From: Gracilibacillus caseinilyticus
GTDB taxonomy: Bacteria; Bacillota; Bacilli; Bacillales; Amphibacillaceae
Length of the DNA: 64,000 nucleotides
Assembly (NCBI RefSeq): GCF_022919115.1
Contig: NZ_CP095072.1
Location: 2,418,001 to 2,482,000, forward strand
Reading direction: 5' to 3'
The notes beneath the pieces were generated by a model. That model was not told where the DNA came from and ran no database searches. It saw only the letters and a program-made list of their open reading frames with translations. Below, in pieces: positions 26,586-36,090 of this stretch (its first letter is position 1; every line of letters starts with the position of its first letter). The position numbers and the translations under genes were made by a program.

Positions 26586-27497
26586 TCAGTTGTTATTGTT
26601 CTGTTGTGCCAATATTTGAATCGCTTGTTTCACATGTCCGCTTGTCTGAATTAAAGTATCTCTCGCCTGTGGTAAGTCACAGCCTGTCTTAGCGATTAAT
26701 AAGGAAAGCTTAATATCCTGATTAGTTTCCATCATCAGCTGCTGTACTTCGCTCTCAGGCAGCATCGTGAGATCCGTAAGCATGGTTTCGGCTCGTTTCA
26801 TCAGCTTCTTGTTTACTAATTGCATGTCTACCATTTCGTTCTGATAGACTTTGCCAAGTCGTACCATAACTGCGGTCGATATCATATTGATTACCATTTT
26901 TTGCGCTGTTCCTGCTTTTAATCTGGTAGAGCCTCTGATGATTTCAGGGCCAACTACCAATTCGATTGCAACATCACTAATTTCAGATGATATTGTCTCA
27001 TGGTTACAGCTGATCGAGATGGTGGAAGCTCCTATGTCCCGTGCATAGGTTAAGGCAGATACAGAGTAAGGGGTGAACCCGCTAGCGCTGATACCAATGA
27101 CCACATCTTTACTGTTAAAGTTGTATTGTTCTAAGCTGTTAATTAAATTTGTTTCACTATCTTCATGCTGTTCAAGTGGTTCCCACATTGCCTGTCTTCC
27201 GCCAGCAACGAAAGCAATCCAGCGGTCAGGATCAACGGAAAAAGTTGGACCAAGTTCCACTGCATCCAGTACACCTACTCTCCCGCTAGTACCGGCACCC
27301 GCGACAAAAACCCGGCCGCTCTGACGCCACTTTGTAACGATTAGATCAACAGCATCAGCAATCCGTTGTAATGCTTGCTCAATCCCTTTATGAATCCTCT
27401 GATCCTCTTGATGCATTAGGTTTACAATATCCAATGCTTCCATTTCGTCAATATTAATGGAATGCTCATTTTTTTGTTCTGTGACTCGTTCAGCCAT
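26586..27497 (-). CDS. murQ: N-acetylmuramic acid 6-phosphate etherase
   Basis: 303 residues with the MurQ/SIS signatures: FVAGAGTSGRVGVLDAVEL, VIGISASGFTPY, and the conserved GSTRLKAGTAQKMVINMIS. It cleaves the lactyl ether of MurNAc-6-P to give GlcNAc-6-P and D-lactate in the cytoplasm. The product feeds NagA and NagB, whose genes lie just upstream on the same strand. AAAGGAGG precedes the ATG. No MurNAc-specific PTS (murP) or MurR is adjacent; the RpiR protein at 7864 is too far away to assign. Confidence 0.93.
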   Translation of the reverse strand: MAERVTEQKNEHSINIDEMEALDIVNLMHQEDQRIHKGIEQALQRIADAVDLIVTKWRQSGRVFVAGAGTSGRVGVLDAVELGPTFSVDPDRWIAFVAGGRQAMWEPLEQHEDSETNLINSLEQYNFNSKDVVIGISASGFTPYSVSALTYARDIGASTISISCNHETISSEISDVAIELVVGPEIIRGSTRLKAGTAQKMVINMISTAVMVRLGKVYQNEMVDMQLVNKKLMKRAETMLTDLTMLPESEVQQLMMETNQDIKLSLLIAKTGCDLPQARDTLIQTSGHVKQAIQILAQQNNNN

Positions 27498-27572
27498 GGG
27501 AAAGCCTCCTTTGTTCTCAACATGAATTGTTTAGATGAAGTCCATTCGCTTTGAAATCTTATTAACGTGTGA

Positions 27573-27602
27573 GGATGCCCTTTGGCCAACCACTTCGCAT
27601 CC
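27573..27602 (+). repeat. Fragment of the dispersed element between murQ and the GntR gene
   Basis: A 30-bp piece with GGCCAACCACTTCGCATCC matches the left arm of the large hairpin of R1, R3 and R4. No ends are visible. Confidence 0.55.
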
Positions 27603-27617
27603 GGTTAGTGCGAATAT

Positions 27618-28340
27618 TCAACGTTCCAAATCAAGCATGAACTTATAACGATCAGCACGATAAGATGATTTCACTACTTCAAAAGGAGTGCCGTTCTCTA
27701 ACTGTGTCGTTCTTTTCATGAAAAGAACAGGTGATTGTTCGGTGATTTCTAAGTATTCAACTTCTTCTTCATTTGCAAGCGTTGCTTCGAATAATTGACT
27801 GGCCTTGCCGATTTTTAATCCCAATTCATTCTCGATATATTGATAGAGAGAAGATTGCACAATGTGATCCGTTAAACCTTTAATCAGATTCGCTGGTATA
27901 TATGTTCGTTCCAATGCCATTGGAATACCTTCTGCTAAGCGAATGCGCTTTATTTCATAGACTGGTGCATGTTCAGCGATGTGAAGCTGTTCAGCTAAGC
28001 TCAGTTTGGCAGGAATAATTTCAAAGTTAATCAGTTTATTACTAGGTTCCATGCCACGAGCTCTCATATCCTCGGTAAAGCTTGTCAAACCATTGAGGTT
28101 TTGTTCCAGCTTTTGTTCGGTAATAAAAGTACCTTTACCTTTGATTCGGTGTAAATAACGCTCATTTACTAAATTTGTGATGGCTTGCCGCACCGTCATT
28201 CTGCTGATATTTAATTGTTCTGCATATTCGCGTTCTGATGGAAGTGCGTCTCCTGGTTTATATTCTCCATTTTCAATCTTGGCCTTGATTTGCTCCTCCA
28301 GTTGATGATAAATGGGAATAGGGGATTGTTTATCGATCAT
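27618..28340 (-). CDS. nagR: GntR-family regulator, NagR/YvoA-like
   Basis: 240 residues. The N-terminus PIPIYHQLEEQIK and the winged helix (EYAEQLNISRMTVRQAITNL) plus a UTRA domain match NagR (YvoA) of B. subtilis, which represses GlcNAc genes and responds to GlcN-6-P or GlcNAc-6-P. It is third in the order nagA-nagB-nagR, as in B. subtilis nagAB-yvoA. It is the obvious candidate to bind the GTATAGACAWC-type sites at 30393, 30912, 37601, 41926, 46128 and 46284. Confidence 0.9.
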   Translation of the reverse strand: MIDKQSPIPIYHQLEEQIKAKIENGEYKPGDALPSEREYAEQLNISRMTVRQAITNLVNERYLHRIKGKGTFITEQKLEQNLNGLTSFTEDMRARGMEPSNKLINFEIIPAKLSLAEQLHIAEHAPVYEIKRIRLAEGIPMALERTYIPANLIKGLTDHIVQSSLYQYIENELGLKIGKASQLFEATLANEEEVEYLEITEQSPVLFMKRTTQLENGTPFEVVKSSYRADRYKFMLDLER

Positions 28341-28394
28341 GTCTCGTATACTCCTTTCCTGTCATAAATCAACGTAACAGACTAATTCAAGCGC

Positions 28395-29150
28395 CTATCG
28401 ATAGGCGCTCTTACTTTGCATCATATCTTTTCCTATTATAGCATCTTCATCAGCTATAATGGTAACATTCTTATGACGTTGCAAGATAGAAGCAGGGAAT
28501 AGTTCATTAACTTCATCGTGAAGCAGTTTCTGCAACGCTTCATGTTTCTCTCTACCTGATACGAGTAAAAGGATTTCTTTACTTTTCATAATCGAACCGA
28601 TTCCCATTGTGATCGCTTGGGTTGGAACATCCTCAATAGAATCAAAGAATCTCGCATTGGCTTCGACTGTTGAATCGGCTAACGTGACAATATGAGTTTG
28701 CTTGTCAAAAGGCGTTCCCGGTTCGTTAAATCCGATATGTCCATTATGACCAAGACCTAATATTTGTAAATCTATGCCGTTGTATTTGGAAATGAGAGCA
28801 TCATATTCGATGCATTCTCGTTCTAAATCTTCAGCCAATCCATTCGGAATAAAAGTCTGATCAGCCGGAATGTCAATTTCACTAAATAAGTGTTTGTTCA
28901 TGTAATAATGATAACTGTTAGGATCTTCATTCGATAAACCGATATATTCATCAAGATTAAAAGTTGTAACAAGCTGATAAGATGTCTGGTTTGTCTGATG
29001 GTCCTGAATCAGATTCTGATAAGTAGTGACAGGTGTTCCTCCTGTTGCTAAACCTAACTGAAAATCCGGTTTTGATTTTATTTTTTCTAAGATAAATTGA
29101 GCAGCTTTTTCACTCATATCCTGATAATTTTTTGTCTGAATTACTTTCAT
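28395..29150 (-). CDS. nagB: Glucosamine-6-phosphate deaminase
   Basis: 251 residues beginning MKVIQTKNYQDMS. Motifs include LGLATGGTPVTTY (phosphate loop), FNLDEYIGLS, and LGLGHNGHIGFNEPG with the catalytic Asp/His/Glu region. It converts GlcN-6-P to fructose-6-P and ammonia. The upstream extension of the frame to 29219 overlaps nagA and has no ribosome binding site; ATG 29150 has AAGGAAG before it. It follows nagA with a 7-bp gap. Confidence 0.95.
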   Translation of the reverse strand: MKVIQTKNYQDMSEKAAQFILEKIKSKPDFQLGLATGGTPVTTYQNLIQDHQTNQTSYQLVTTFNLDEYIGLSNEDPNSYHYYMNKHLFSEIDIPADQTFIPNGLAEDLERECIEYDALISKYNGIDLQILGLGHNGHIGFNEPGTPFDKQTHIVTLADSTVEANARFFDSIEDVPTQAITMGIGSIMKSKEILLLVSGREKHEALQKLLHDEVNELFPASILQRHKNVTIIADEDAIIGKDMMQSKSAYR

Positions 29151-29157
29151 TATTTTC

Positions 29158-30339
29158 TTACTTCCTTTCGTATGCAATTTCTCCTCGACACAGGGTAAGC
29201 AATATGTCATGATTGTCATCTAATAAAACGATATCGGCATCTTTACCTGTTGCAAGTGAACCTTTTCTATCTGTCATACCTAATTCTTTAGCAGCGTTGG
29301 TGGAAGACATGGAGACTGCTTCTGGCAAAGAGCATCCGCTGAATTGCATAATATTTTTCACGGCATCATTTAGCTTTAATGTACTGCCTGCAAGTGTCCC
29401 ATCCTCTAAAGTGGCTTTATTATCTTCTACGAATACTTTCTGTCCACCTAATTCATATTCACCGCCTTGTAAACATTTTGCTCGTATGGCGTCTGTAATC
29501 AGCAGTAAATTGTCTTTACCAATTAAATCGTAAGCGGTTTTGACAGCATAAGGAGTAGAATGGACACCATCTGCAATCATTTCTACCATTAGCTGCTTAT
29601 GTTGCCAGGCAGCGCCTACTACACCAGGTTCACGGTGATGAAAACCACGCATTTGGTTATATAAATGGGTAATATGTGACAAACCTTGGTCCATCGCCAG
29701 TTCTATTTCTGCTGCAGTAGCATCTGTATGTCCTGCTGAAGCTACAATACCTTGTTCCGTTAGATATCGGATTAGTAGTTCAGCACCATCTACCTCCGGA
29801 GCGAGAGTGACCAGTTTGATATTGTCTGCAGCAAGCTCATTCCATTTTTTAAATAATGCTACATCCGGTTTCAAGATGTGTTCTTCAGGCTGTGCACCTT
29901 TTCGTACTTTATTGATAAAAGGACCTTCTAAATGAATACCAATTACTTCTGCATGCTGGTTCGGCTGCCGCTTGATATAAGCCGCTGTATTTTCAAGCGC
30001 TTTTTCAATGTTTTCTTCGCTTTGGGTCATCGTAGTAGCGAGAAAAGAAGTAGTGCCTTCCATTGGTAATGCTTGAGCCATAGTCTCTAAAGCTTCTGGT
30101 GTCGCGTCCATTACATCGGCCCCATTAGCTCCGTGGATATGGACATCAATTAGTCCTGGTATCGCACATCCCTTTGTATTAGAGAAATCCAGGGTGCGGT
30201 ATCTCTCGTCATCCTTTAACATGTCTAATTCGTTTATTTCTTCTATTTTCTGGTCATTTATTTTGATATATCCATTATCGATCGATTGGTTTTCTGTATA
30301 GATTGTTAGATTTTTTAACAATAATTTTTGTCCACTCAT
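29158..30339 (-). CDS. nagA: N-acetylglucosamine-6-phosphate deacetylase
   Basis: 393 residues of the amidohydrolase superfamily. Motifs: GLIDVHIHGANG (metal HxH), HLEGPFINKVRKGAQ, VASAGHTDAT, HLYNQMRGFHHREPG and LITDAIRA with the catalytic Asp. It removes acetate from GlcNAc-6-P, the meeting point of MurQ and PTS products. ATG 30339 is chosen with AGGTG upstream. First gene of nagA-nagB-nagR; a NagR-like site lies 55-70 bp upstream in its promoter. Confidence 0.95.
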   Translation of the reverse strand: MSGQKLLLKNLTIYTENQSIDNGYIKINDQKIEEINELDMLKDDERYRTLDFSNTKGCAIPGLIDVHIHGANGADVMDATPEALETMAQALPMEGTTSFLATTMTQSEENIEKALENTAAYIKRQPNQHAEVIGIHLEGPFINKVRKGAQPEEHILKPDVALFKKWNELAADNIKLVTLAPEVDGAELLIRYLTEQGIVASAGHTDATAAEIELAMDQGLSHITHLYNQMRGFHHREPGVVGAAWQHKQLMVEMIADGVHSTPYAVKTAYDLIGKDNLLLITDAIRAKCLQGGEYELGGQKVFVEDNKATLEDGTLAGSTLKLNDAVKNIMQFSGCSLPEAVSMSSTNAAKELGMTDRKGSLATGKDADIVLLDDNHDILLTLCRGEIAYERK

Positions 30340-30392
30340 CTTGTTCACACCTATCCATTCAAATGTTTAGTTATAGATTAACAGTTCGTAGT

Positions 30393-30410
30393 ATGGTTGT
30401 CTATACCTAT
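30393..30410 (-). promoter_or_regulatory. NagR-like operator at the nagA promoter
   Basis: On the minus strand the site reads ATAGGTATAGACAACCAT, directly after a TATATA-type -10 region. It shares the core GTATAGACAAC with the ABC transporter promoter site. Confidence 0.65.
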
Positions 30411-30816
30411 ATAATAATTTACATAAAATTAACAAAAGTATATACCAGATTCAATACCTGTTGACACGGACTATTCCTTTACGAGTGTGCAGGAAGGTAG
30501 AGCGAAAATACAGTAAAATTTCTTATTTTTAATTTTTGTCATTCTTTCACAAGTTATTCTCGACAAATAGATAGGATGTTAAACATTCCTACAAATAAGG
30601 GCTTGATCAGCTAGGATAATAACGAGCTAACACAACACATCATAACCTTTAATGATGAAAGTTTGATTTGTAATAACTTATCATAAAATTAGTCCGAACA
30701 TAATAAACTGTGAAAATAACAATAATGTAAAAAATGACTATCTTTTTAATAAATAAATGGTATAATGATGAAAAAATTATTTTGTTATAACAATAAAAAT
30801 ATTAATTTAACAATTT

Positions 30817-30830
30817 AGTAAGCGGTTTTA
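30817..30830 (+). promoter_or_regulatory. Possible cre site upstream of the ABC transporter operon
   Basis: AGTAAGCGGTTTTA matches the cre consensus at 12 of 14 positions, about 54 bp upstream of the -35 box. The rest of the 630-bp nagA/ABC intergenic region is AT-rich and holds no gene that I can see. Confidence 0.4.
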
Positions 30831-30883
30831 ATTATAATTTTGTACAAAGATAATAACAAATGTAACTGTTTTTGTGAAATGTA

Positions 30884-30929
30884 TTGACATTATTTGACCT
30901 GCTAGCTATATTAGGTATAGACAACTGTA
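30884..30929 (+). promoter_or_regulatory. Promoter and NagR-like operator of the ABC-GH20 operon
   Basis: -35 TTGACA (30884-30889) and -10 TATATT (30907-30912) with 17-bp spacing. The operator TAGGTATAGACAACTGTA (30912-30929) starts at the -10 and would cover the transcription start, a classical repressor position. Confidence 0.7.
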
Positions 30930-30969
30930 CAAAGTTGTTCGAATATTTTAAAGAAAAGGGGTAGTTGGT

Positions 30970-32280
30970 TTGAAGAAATTCAAATGGAGTTTGTTGTTAG
31001 CATTATTATTCGTAGTCATTGGTTTAGCAGCTTGTGGTGATGACGAAACAGGTTCTAGTACGGATGATACCGAGAATACATCAGACAATGGTGATGATAC
31101 TTCTGCAGAAGAGACAGAACAAGAAGAAGTCAATCTTAGAGTTGTTACAACAATGGCGGGTACGGATCCAGCCGGTGAAGTGTTTCAGCAGGTATTAGAT
31201 GATTTCCAGGAAGAAAATCCGAACATCAAAATTGAAAACGATTCACAATCAGCAGATGCAGGAACAATTCGTACGAAAGTTAACACAGATTTTTCTTCAG
31301 ATAATGAACCGGACCTTATGTTCTACTTTAATACAGTCGATGCAGACGGGTTGATAGAAGAAGGAAAAGTGGTCAATTTAGAAGAGGCTGAGGGTGTTGA
31401 TTTATCGGGTTATAACTCCATGCTTGAACAACAACGACGTGAGGATGGGAATATTTATGCTGCACCACAATCCGGATTTTATGAAGGGTTATTTATAAAT
31501 AAAAAACTATTTGAAGAACATGGCGTAGAATTACCAACTACATGGGAGCAATACGAAGCAGCAATTGAAAAATTCGCGGAAACAGATATCGTTCCTATCG
31601 CTGCATCAACAGAGGATTCATATTACGTGGTAGAACATTATATTTTGGCGGCAGGCGGAATGGAAAATTATTCGGCAGCTCTTGCTGATAAAAATGAAGC
31701 ATGGGCAGAAGGATTAAATAATATTAAGAAACATGCTGATATGGGTGCATTTACACCAGATGCAGCGACAATCGATTTAGCATTAGCGCAAGAATTGTTC
31801 AAACAGGAGCAGGCAGCAATGATCTTCGAAGGATCCTGGTTCTGGGGTCAACTAGAAGAAGCTGGTATGGGGGAAGATGTCACGGTATTACCAATGCCTG
31901 TCTATGCAGAAGGTGGAGAGACAGGTGAACTTGTTGGTGGTGCATCACAAGGCTGGTTTATCAGTACGAAAGCATATGAAGATGAAGCGAAGAAAGATGC
32001 TGTTGTCAGTCTATTTAACTACTTAACTTCTGAAGAAACAATTATCAAAATTGCTGAAGCAACTGGTCAACCACCTGCAAAAGGTGAACTAAGTGATCTG
32101 GCAGACTACTTGAAAGCAGGACATGATTTAGTGAAGAACGCACCGGCTGTTGCTTTACCAATCAATGACCGTATCTATCCAGAATCATTTACTCATATGC
32201 GTACGAGTGTACCTGAGATTGTAAGTGGTGATAAGCAAGGTGAAGAAGTGTTAGAAAAAGCGGTTGAAATGGCGAAATAA
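30970..32280 (+). CDS. Sugar ABC transporter substrate-binding lipoprotein
   Basis: 436 residues. A signal peptide with lipobox (LAAC, Cys about residue 22) is followed by a strongly acidic Asp/Thr/Ser linker (about 24-58) and a family-1 solute-binding domain (NLRVVTTMAG, then ANKL-type PTTWEQYEAAIEKF). TTG at 30970 is the start, with AAAAGGGG upstream. First gene of a six-gene operon with two permeases, a GH20 enzyme, a lactonase-family protein and a GNAT. The context argues for chitobiose, chitooligosaccharides or GlcNAc as ligand, as in the DasA/NgcE systems of Streptomyces. Confidence 0.9.
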   Translation: MKKFKWSLLLALLFVVIGLAACGDDETGSSTDDTENTSDNGDDTSAEETEQEEVNLRVVTTMAGTDPAGEVFQQVLDDFQEENPNIKIENDSQSADAGTIRTKVNTDFSSDNEPDLMFYFNTVDADGLIEEGKVVNLEEAEGVDLSGYNSMLEQQRREDGNIYAAPQSGFYEGLFINKKLFEEHGVELPTTWEQYEAAIEKFAETDIVPIAASTEDSYYVVEHYILAAGGMENYSAALADKNEAWAEGLNNIKKHADMGAFTPDAATIDLALAQELFKQEQAAMIFEGSWFWGQLEEAGMGEDVTVLPMPVYAEGGETGELVGGASQGWFISTKAYEDEAKKDAVVSLFNYLTSEETIIKIAEATGQPPAKGELSDLADYLKAGHDLVKNAPAVALPINDRIYPESFTHMRTSVPEIVSGDKQGEEVLEKAVEMAK

Positions 32281-32355
32281 TAGAATAATAGATGACGAGA
32301 GAGGTTGTCCCGCTATGTTGGGTCAGCCTCCTTGCACATCTGGATTGGAGGACAC

Positions 32356-33219
32356 ATGAAAGGCGATAAACTATATATTTTCCTCTTTCTTACCCCGGCA
32401 TTTGCTGTGACAGGAATCTTTTTATATTATCCATTTGTTGAAAATATTTTGCAAAGCTTCTATAAAACAGATGGATTCTTTAATTCTACTTTTGTGGGAT
32501 TGGAGAATTATGTTCGATTACTAAATGATGAAATAGCCAGAGGTGCCTTGTTTAATTCATTGGAATTAATGCTTTATGTCACGATATTTCAGGTTGGAAT
32601 CGCTCTTATATTGGCAATCATGGTCAACTCCATTACGAAAGGTGCAGGATTTTTCCGTACAACCTTTTTCTTCCCGATCGTAATCTCGGGTGCTGCAATC
32701 GGTTTGTTATTCACCTTGATTTACAACTACCGTAATGGACTGCTTAATGAAATGTTAGTCAATTTAGGTTTCGAAAGAGTGCTTTGGTTAACAGAACAGT
32801 CATCCTTATATATGGTGGCAATTCCGACGATCTGGAATTACGTTGGTTTCTACTTCGTTATCCTGTTAACTGCCATTCAAAAAATTCCGAACGATTTTTA
32901 TGAAGCGGCTCAGCTCGAAGGTATTACCGGTATGCAAAAAATGTTTAAGCTGACTATTCCGCTTATCGTAAGTGATTTGAAAACGTGCATCGTGTTGGCA
33001 ATCACCGGAACGCTGAAGATTTTTGAGTTAGTTTATATTATTACAAAAGGTGGTCCAGCCAATTCCTCAGAAGTGCTGGGAACGTATATGTACCAGAAAG
33101 CATTTCAGGACTCTGCGATGGGATATGGGGCAACGTTAGCGGTACTGATTGTTGTACTAGGGCTAACCTTAGCTTTTGTTACGAATAAATTATTGCAGAG
33201 AGATGAAGTTACGTATTAA
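32356..33219 (+). CDS. Carbohydrate ABC transporter permease (MalF/NgcF-like)
   Basis: 287 residues, six membrane segments. The EAA loop appears as EAAQLEGITGMQKMFKLTIPLI near residue 200. ATG 32356 follows GGAGG by only 4 bp; the frame extends upstream to 32305 without a better signal. Pairs with the next gene to form the membrane channel. Confidence 0.9.
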   Translation: MKGDKLYIFLFLTPAFAVTGIFLYYPFVENILQSFYKTDGFFNSTFVGLENYVRLLNDEIARGALFNSLELMLYVTIFQVGIALILAIMVNSITKGAGFFRTTFFFPIVISGAAIGLLFTLIYNYRNGLLNEMLVNLGFERVLWLTEQSSLYMVAIPTIWNYVGFYFVILLTAIQKIPNDFYEAAQLEGITGMQKMFKLTIPLIVSDLKTCIVLAITGTLKIFELVYIITKGGPANSSEVLGTYMYQKAFQDSAMGYGATLAVLIVVLGLTLAFVTNKLLQRDEVTY

Positions 33220-33239
33220 GGAAAAGAGGTGTTAGATAG

Positions 33240-34124
33240 ATGTATTCACATACAGAGGAACAATTAACCTTTTGGGAGAAATTTCAGGAAAGGTATTTCA
33301 TGAATTCAAAAGCAGGGAAAATATTTGTCTATGTTGTCCTGACATTATGGTCGATGACAACTATTTTTCCTTTAGCATGGGTGTTGCTTAATTCCTTTAA
33401 AGAGTCAAGGCAGATCATTACCGGTACATTTAACATCCCTTCAGATCCAACCATGCAAAACTATATTAATGCATTTGAAACAGTCAATATCGGTAAGAGT
33501 TATCTCAACAGCTTTATTATTTCTGGCTCGGTTGTGCTGCTCGTTCTATTTCTGGGAGGATTGGCCGCATTTGCGATGGCAAGGATGCAATTTAAATTAA
33601 GAGGTCTGCTGCAAGCTTTATTAGTAGCCAGTTTATTGATTCCGGCTTTTGCCACCATCGTACCCGTGTACCGAATGATGATTGGTATGGATTTGGTTAA
33701 TACGTATCTTGCATTGATCATCCCGCAAACTGCTGGTAATTTACCTTTTGCAATTCTGGTGATCAGTGGTTATATGGCGACGATTCCGAAAGAGCTGGAG
33801 GAAGCAGCCCATATGGATGGCTGTGGCCGGTTTAAGATGTTCACGAAAGTCTTTTTGCCAATTTCTTTACCATCGTTTTCTACCGTAGGGATCTTCGTAT
33901 TTCTATGGTCATATAATGATTTATTTTCTTCACTCGTGCTTGTATCACATGAAAAAGTGGCACCAATTGTTGTGTTATTATCAAATGTCAGCTCGCAATA
34001 TGGGACAGATTATGGTTTGATGACGGCAGCTATCGCCATGACGATCATTCCGGTACTTATATTCTATTTGTTTGCTCAGAAGACATTCGAAAAAGGGGCA
34101 ACTTCAGGTGCGGTTAAAGGATAA
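33240..34124 (+). CDS. Carbohydrate ABC transporter permease (MalG/NgcG-like)
   Basis: 294 residues with six membrane segments and the EAA loop EEAAHMDGCGRFKMFTKVFLP. AAGAGGTG lies before the ATG, 20 bp after the first permease gene. No ATP-binding subunit is encoded in the operon, so a shared MsmX/MsiK-type ATPase from elsewhere must energise it. Confidence 0.9.
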   Translation: MYSHTEEQLTFWEKFQERYFMNSKAGKIFVYVVLTLWSMTTIFPLAWVLLNSFKESRQIITGTFNIPSDPTMQNYINAFETVNIGKSYLNSFIISGSVVLLVLFLGGLAAFAMARMQFKLRGLLQALLVASLLIPAFATIVPVYRMMIGMDLVNTYLALIIPQTAGNLPFAILVISGYMATIPKELEEAAHMDGCGRFKMFTKVFLPISLPSFSTVGIFVFLWSYNDLFSSLVLVSHEKVAPIVVLLSNVSSQYGTDYGLMTAAIAMTIIPVLIFYLFAQKTFEKGATSGAVKG

Positions 34125-34158
34125 TAATTCTAACTTTGTGTACAAAGGATGATGCAGA

Positions 34159-36066
34159 ATGGATATTACGTTAAAAGGTGACTATCAGCCCTTTTTGTAC
34201 GGCTTACAGGAGCTTGCGATAGAAAAAGGGACTACCCTCAGTCAATCGGGGAAATCGTTAATGATTGAAAAAAACGATGAAAAAGAAACGGTTGTATCTT
34301 ATCAAAATGGTCAGGGCAAGATTTGTTATTATCATGATTATCACGTTTACAGGGCGTTTGGTTTATTTGTCCAGCATGCTGCCCATGGTAAGGATTTTCT
34401 CCTTAAGGAGCACTCTCAGTTTAAGACAATTGGACCAATGTTTGATTTATCACGAAATGCTGTTATGAAGGTGTGCCAATTTAAGTCGATGTTGAGAAAG
34501 CTCTCTTTAATGGGCTTTAATGCAGCGATGTTATATATGGAAGATACGTATGAGGTAAAAGAATTCCCGTATTTCGGATATATGCGTGGCCGGTACTCGC
34601 AGGAGGAATTGAAACAATTAGATGACTATGCCTTTCGGTTAGGTATTGAATTGATCCCTTGTATTCAAACACTTGCACACTTAGAAGAATTTTTGAAATG
34701 GGACGCATCGGCACATTTGAAAGACACAAGAGGCGTCCTGTTAGCAGAACAAGAAGCTACTTATCAGTTTGTCGAAAAGATGATCATTGCGGCTACAACG
34801 CCATTCCGGAGTAAACGTCTGCATATTGGCATGGACGAAGCAGAGGAATTAGGCAGAGGCATTTACTTAAATAAATACGGCTATAAAGATCGTTTGAAAC
34901 TAATGACAGAGCATTTGTACAGAGTGACTGAAATCACAGATGACTTGCAGTTAGAAGTCATGATGTGGAGCGATATGTTCATTAAATTAGCTTCTGATTC
35001 TGGAGATGATCAGTATGATATGTCGACGGAGATATCAGAGGAAATGCAGCAATTGGTTCCAAGTAATGTCACATTGATGTATTGGGATTATTTCCATACG
35101 AAGAAAAAGGAGTATCATACGTTAATTGATAAGCATAAACAATTAGGTCAGACTCCTGCTTTTGCCGGAGGGATATGGGTTTGGAATACGTTTGCGACGA
35201 ATTACGGGTTATCATTAAAAACAAGTGAAGCAGCCCTGCAGGCGAGTAAAGAAGCGAAGATTCAAGATGTATTTGTCACGCTATGGGGGGACGATGGCTA
35301 CGAAAATAATTATTACGCGGCGATGCTTGGCTTGCAGCTATATGCAGAGCATCAATATTATCAAACAGTCGATCAAGCAGACTGGTACTCAAGAACAACA
35401 TTCTGCACAGGGCTGGATCCGCAAGCCTATTTACAATTAAATGAGCTCGATGCAATTCCTGGTGTGGCTGAAGGAAATACGGACCAAACGAATCCGTCCA
35501 AATTTTTGTTGTGGCAGGATGTGTTACTGGGTCTTTTTGACAAACATATTGAAGGATTAGCGATAGCCGGACATTATCAACAGTTAGAACAGACCTTTAA
35601 ACAATTAAGAAATCCTCAGGCTGAACTAGATTTTATTTTTGATGTACCGGAAAAGTTATCTGCTGTATTGGCACGAAAATCAACGATTGGGCTTCAATTA
35701 AAAGCTGCCTATGACGCCAAAGATACGGCTGAATTAAAAGCCATTGCAGATGTTGAGCTGCCTGAAATTATCGAACGGGTAAAAAGGTTGCGCGCTGCCC
35801 ACAAAAAACAATGGTTCCAGATCAATAAGCCATTTGGCTGGGAAGTGATCGATATCCGTTATGGTGGTTTGATAGCAAGATTGGAAACAGCAATCGAGCG
35901 AATCTCTCAATATATCAATGAAGAAGTCGACTTTATCGATGAACTCGAACAAGAACGGTTACCATTTAATGCTAATGTTGATCAATCAACGGGATTGGGA
36001 TGGTCCAGCTATTATTATCGAATCGCATCTCCGAATGTATTTTTTCACGTATTACCGATCTATTAA
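34159..36066 (+). CDS. Intracellular GH20 beta-N-acetylhexosaminidase
   Basis: 635 residues without signal peptide. The GH20 catalytic Asp-Glu pair is D226-E227 in HIGMDEAEELGRG, in a TIM barrel (about 85-400) after a small N-terminal domain; the substrate-site Trp-rich stretch GGIWVWNTF follows. Long cytosolic GH20 enzymes of this type release GlcNAc from imported chitooligosaccharides. It lies inside the ABC operon, 34 bp after the second permease. An oxidised chitobionic acid would be split by such an enzyme into GlcNAc and N-acetylglucosaminic acid. Confidence 0.87.
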   Translation: MDITLKGDYQPFLYGLQELAIEKGTTLSQSGKSLMIEKNDEKETVVSYQNGQGKICYYHDYHVYRAFGLFVQHAAHGKDFLLKEHSQFKTIGPMFDLSRNAVMKVCQFKSMLRKLSLMGFNAAMLYMEDTYEVKEFPYFGYMRGRYSQEELKQLDDYAFRLGIELIPCIQTLAHLEEFLKWDASAHLKDTRGVLLAEQEATYQFVEKMIIAATTPFRSKRLHIGMDEAEELGRGIYLNKYGYKDRLKLMTEHLYRVTEITDDLQLEVMMWSDMFIKLASDSGDDQYDMSTEISEEMQQLVPSNVTLMYWDYFHTKKKEYHTLIDKHKQLGQTPAFAGGIWVWNTFATNYGLSLKTSEAALQASKEAKIQDVFVTLWGDDGYENNYYAAMLGLQLYAEHQYYQTVDQADWYSRTTFCTGLDPQAYLQLNELDAIPGVAEGNTDQTNPSKFLLWQDVLLGLFDKHIEGLAIAGHYQQLEQTFKQLRNPQAELDFIFDVPEKLSAVLARKSTIGLQLKAAYDAKDTAELKAIADVELPEIIERVKRLRAAHKKQWFQINKPFGWEVIDIRYGGLIARLETAIERISQYINEEVDFIDELEQERLPFNANVDQSTGLGWSSYYYRIASPNVFFHVLPIY

Positions 36067-36090
36067 AAAATGAAGGAGTTTGCTATCCAT

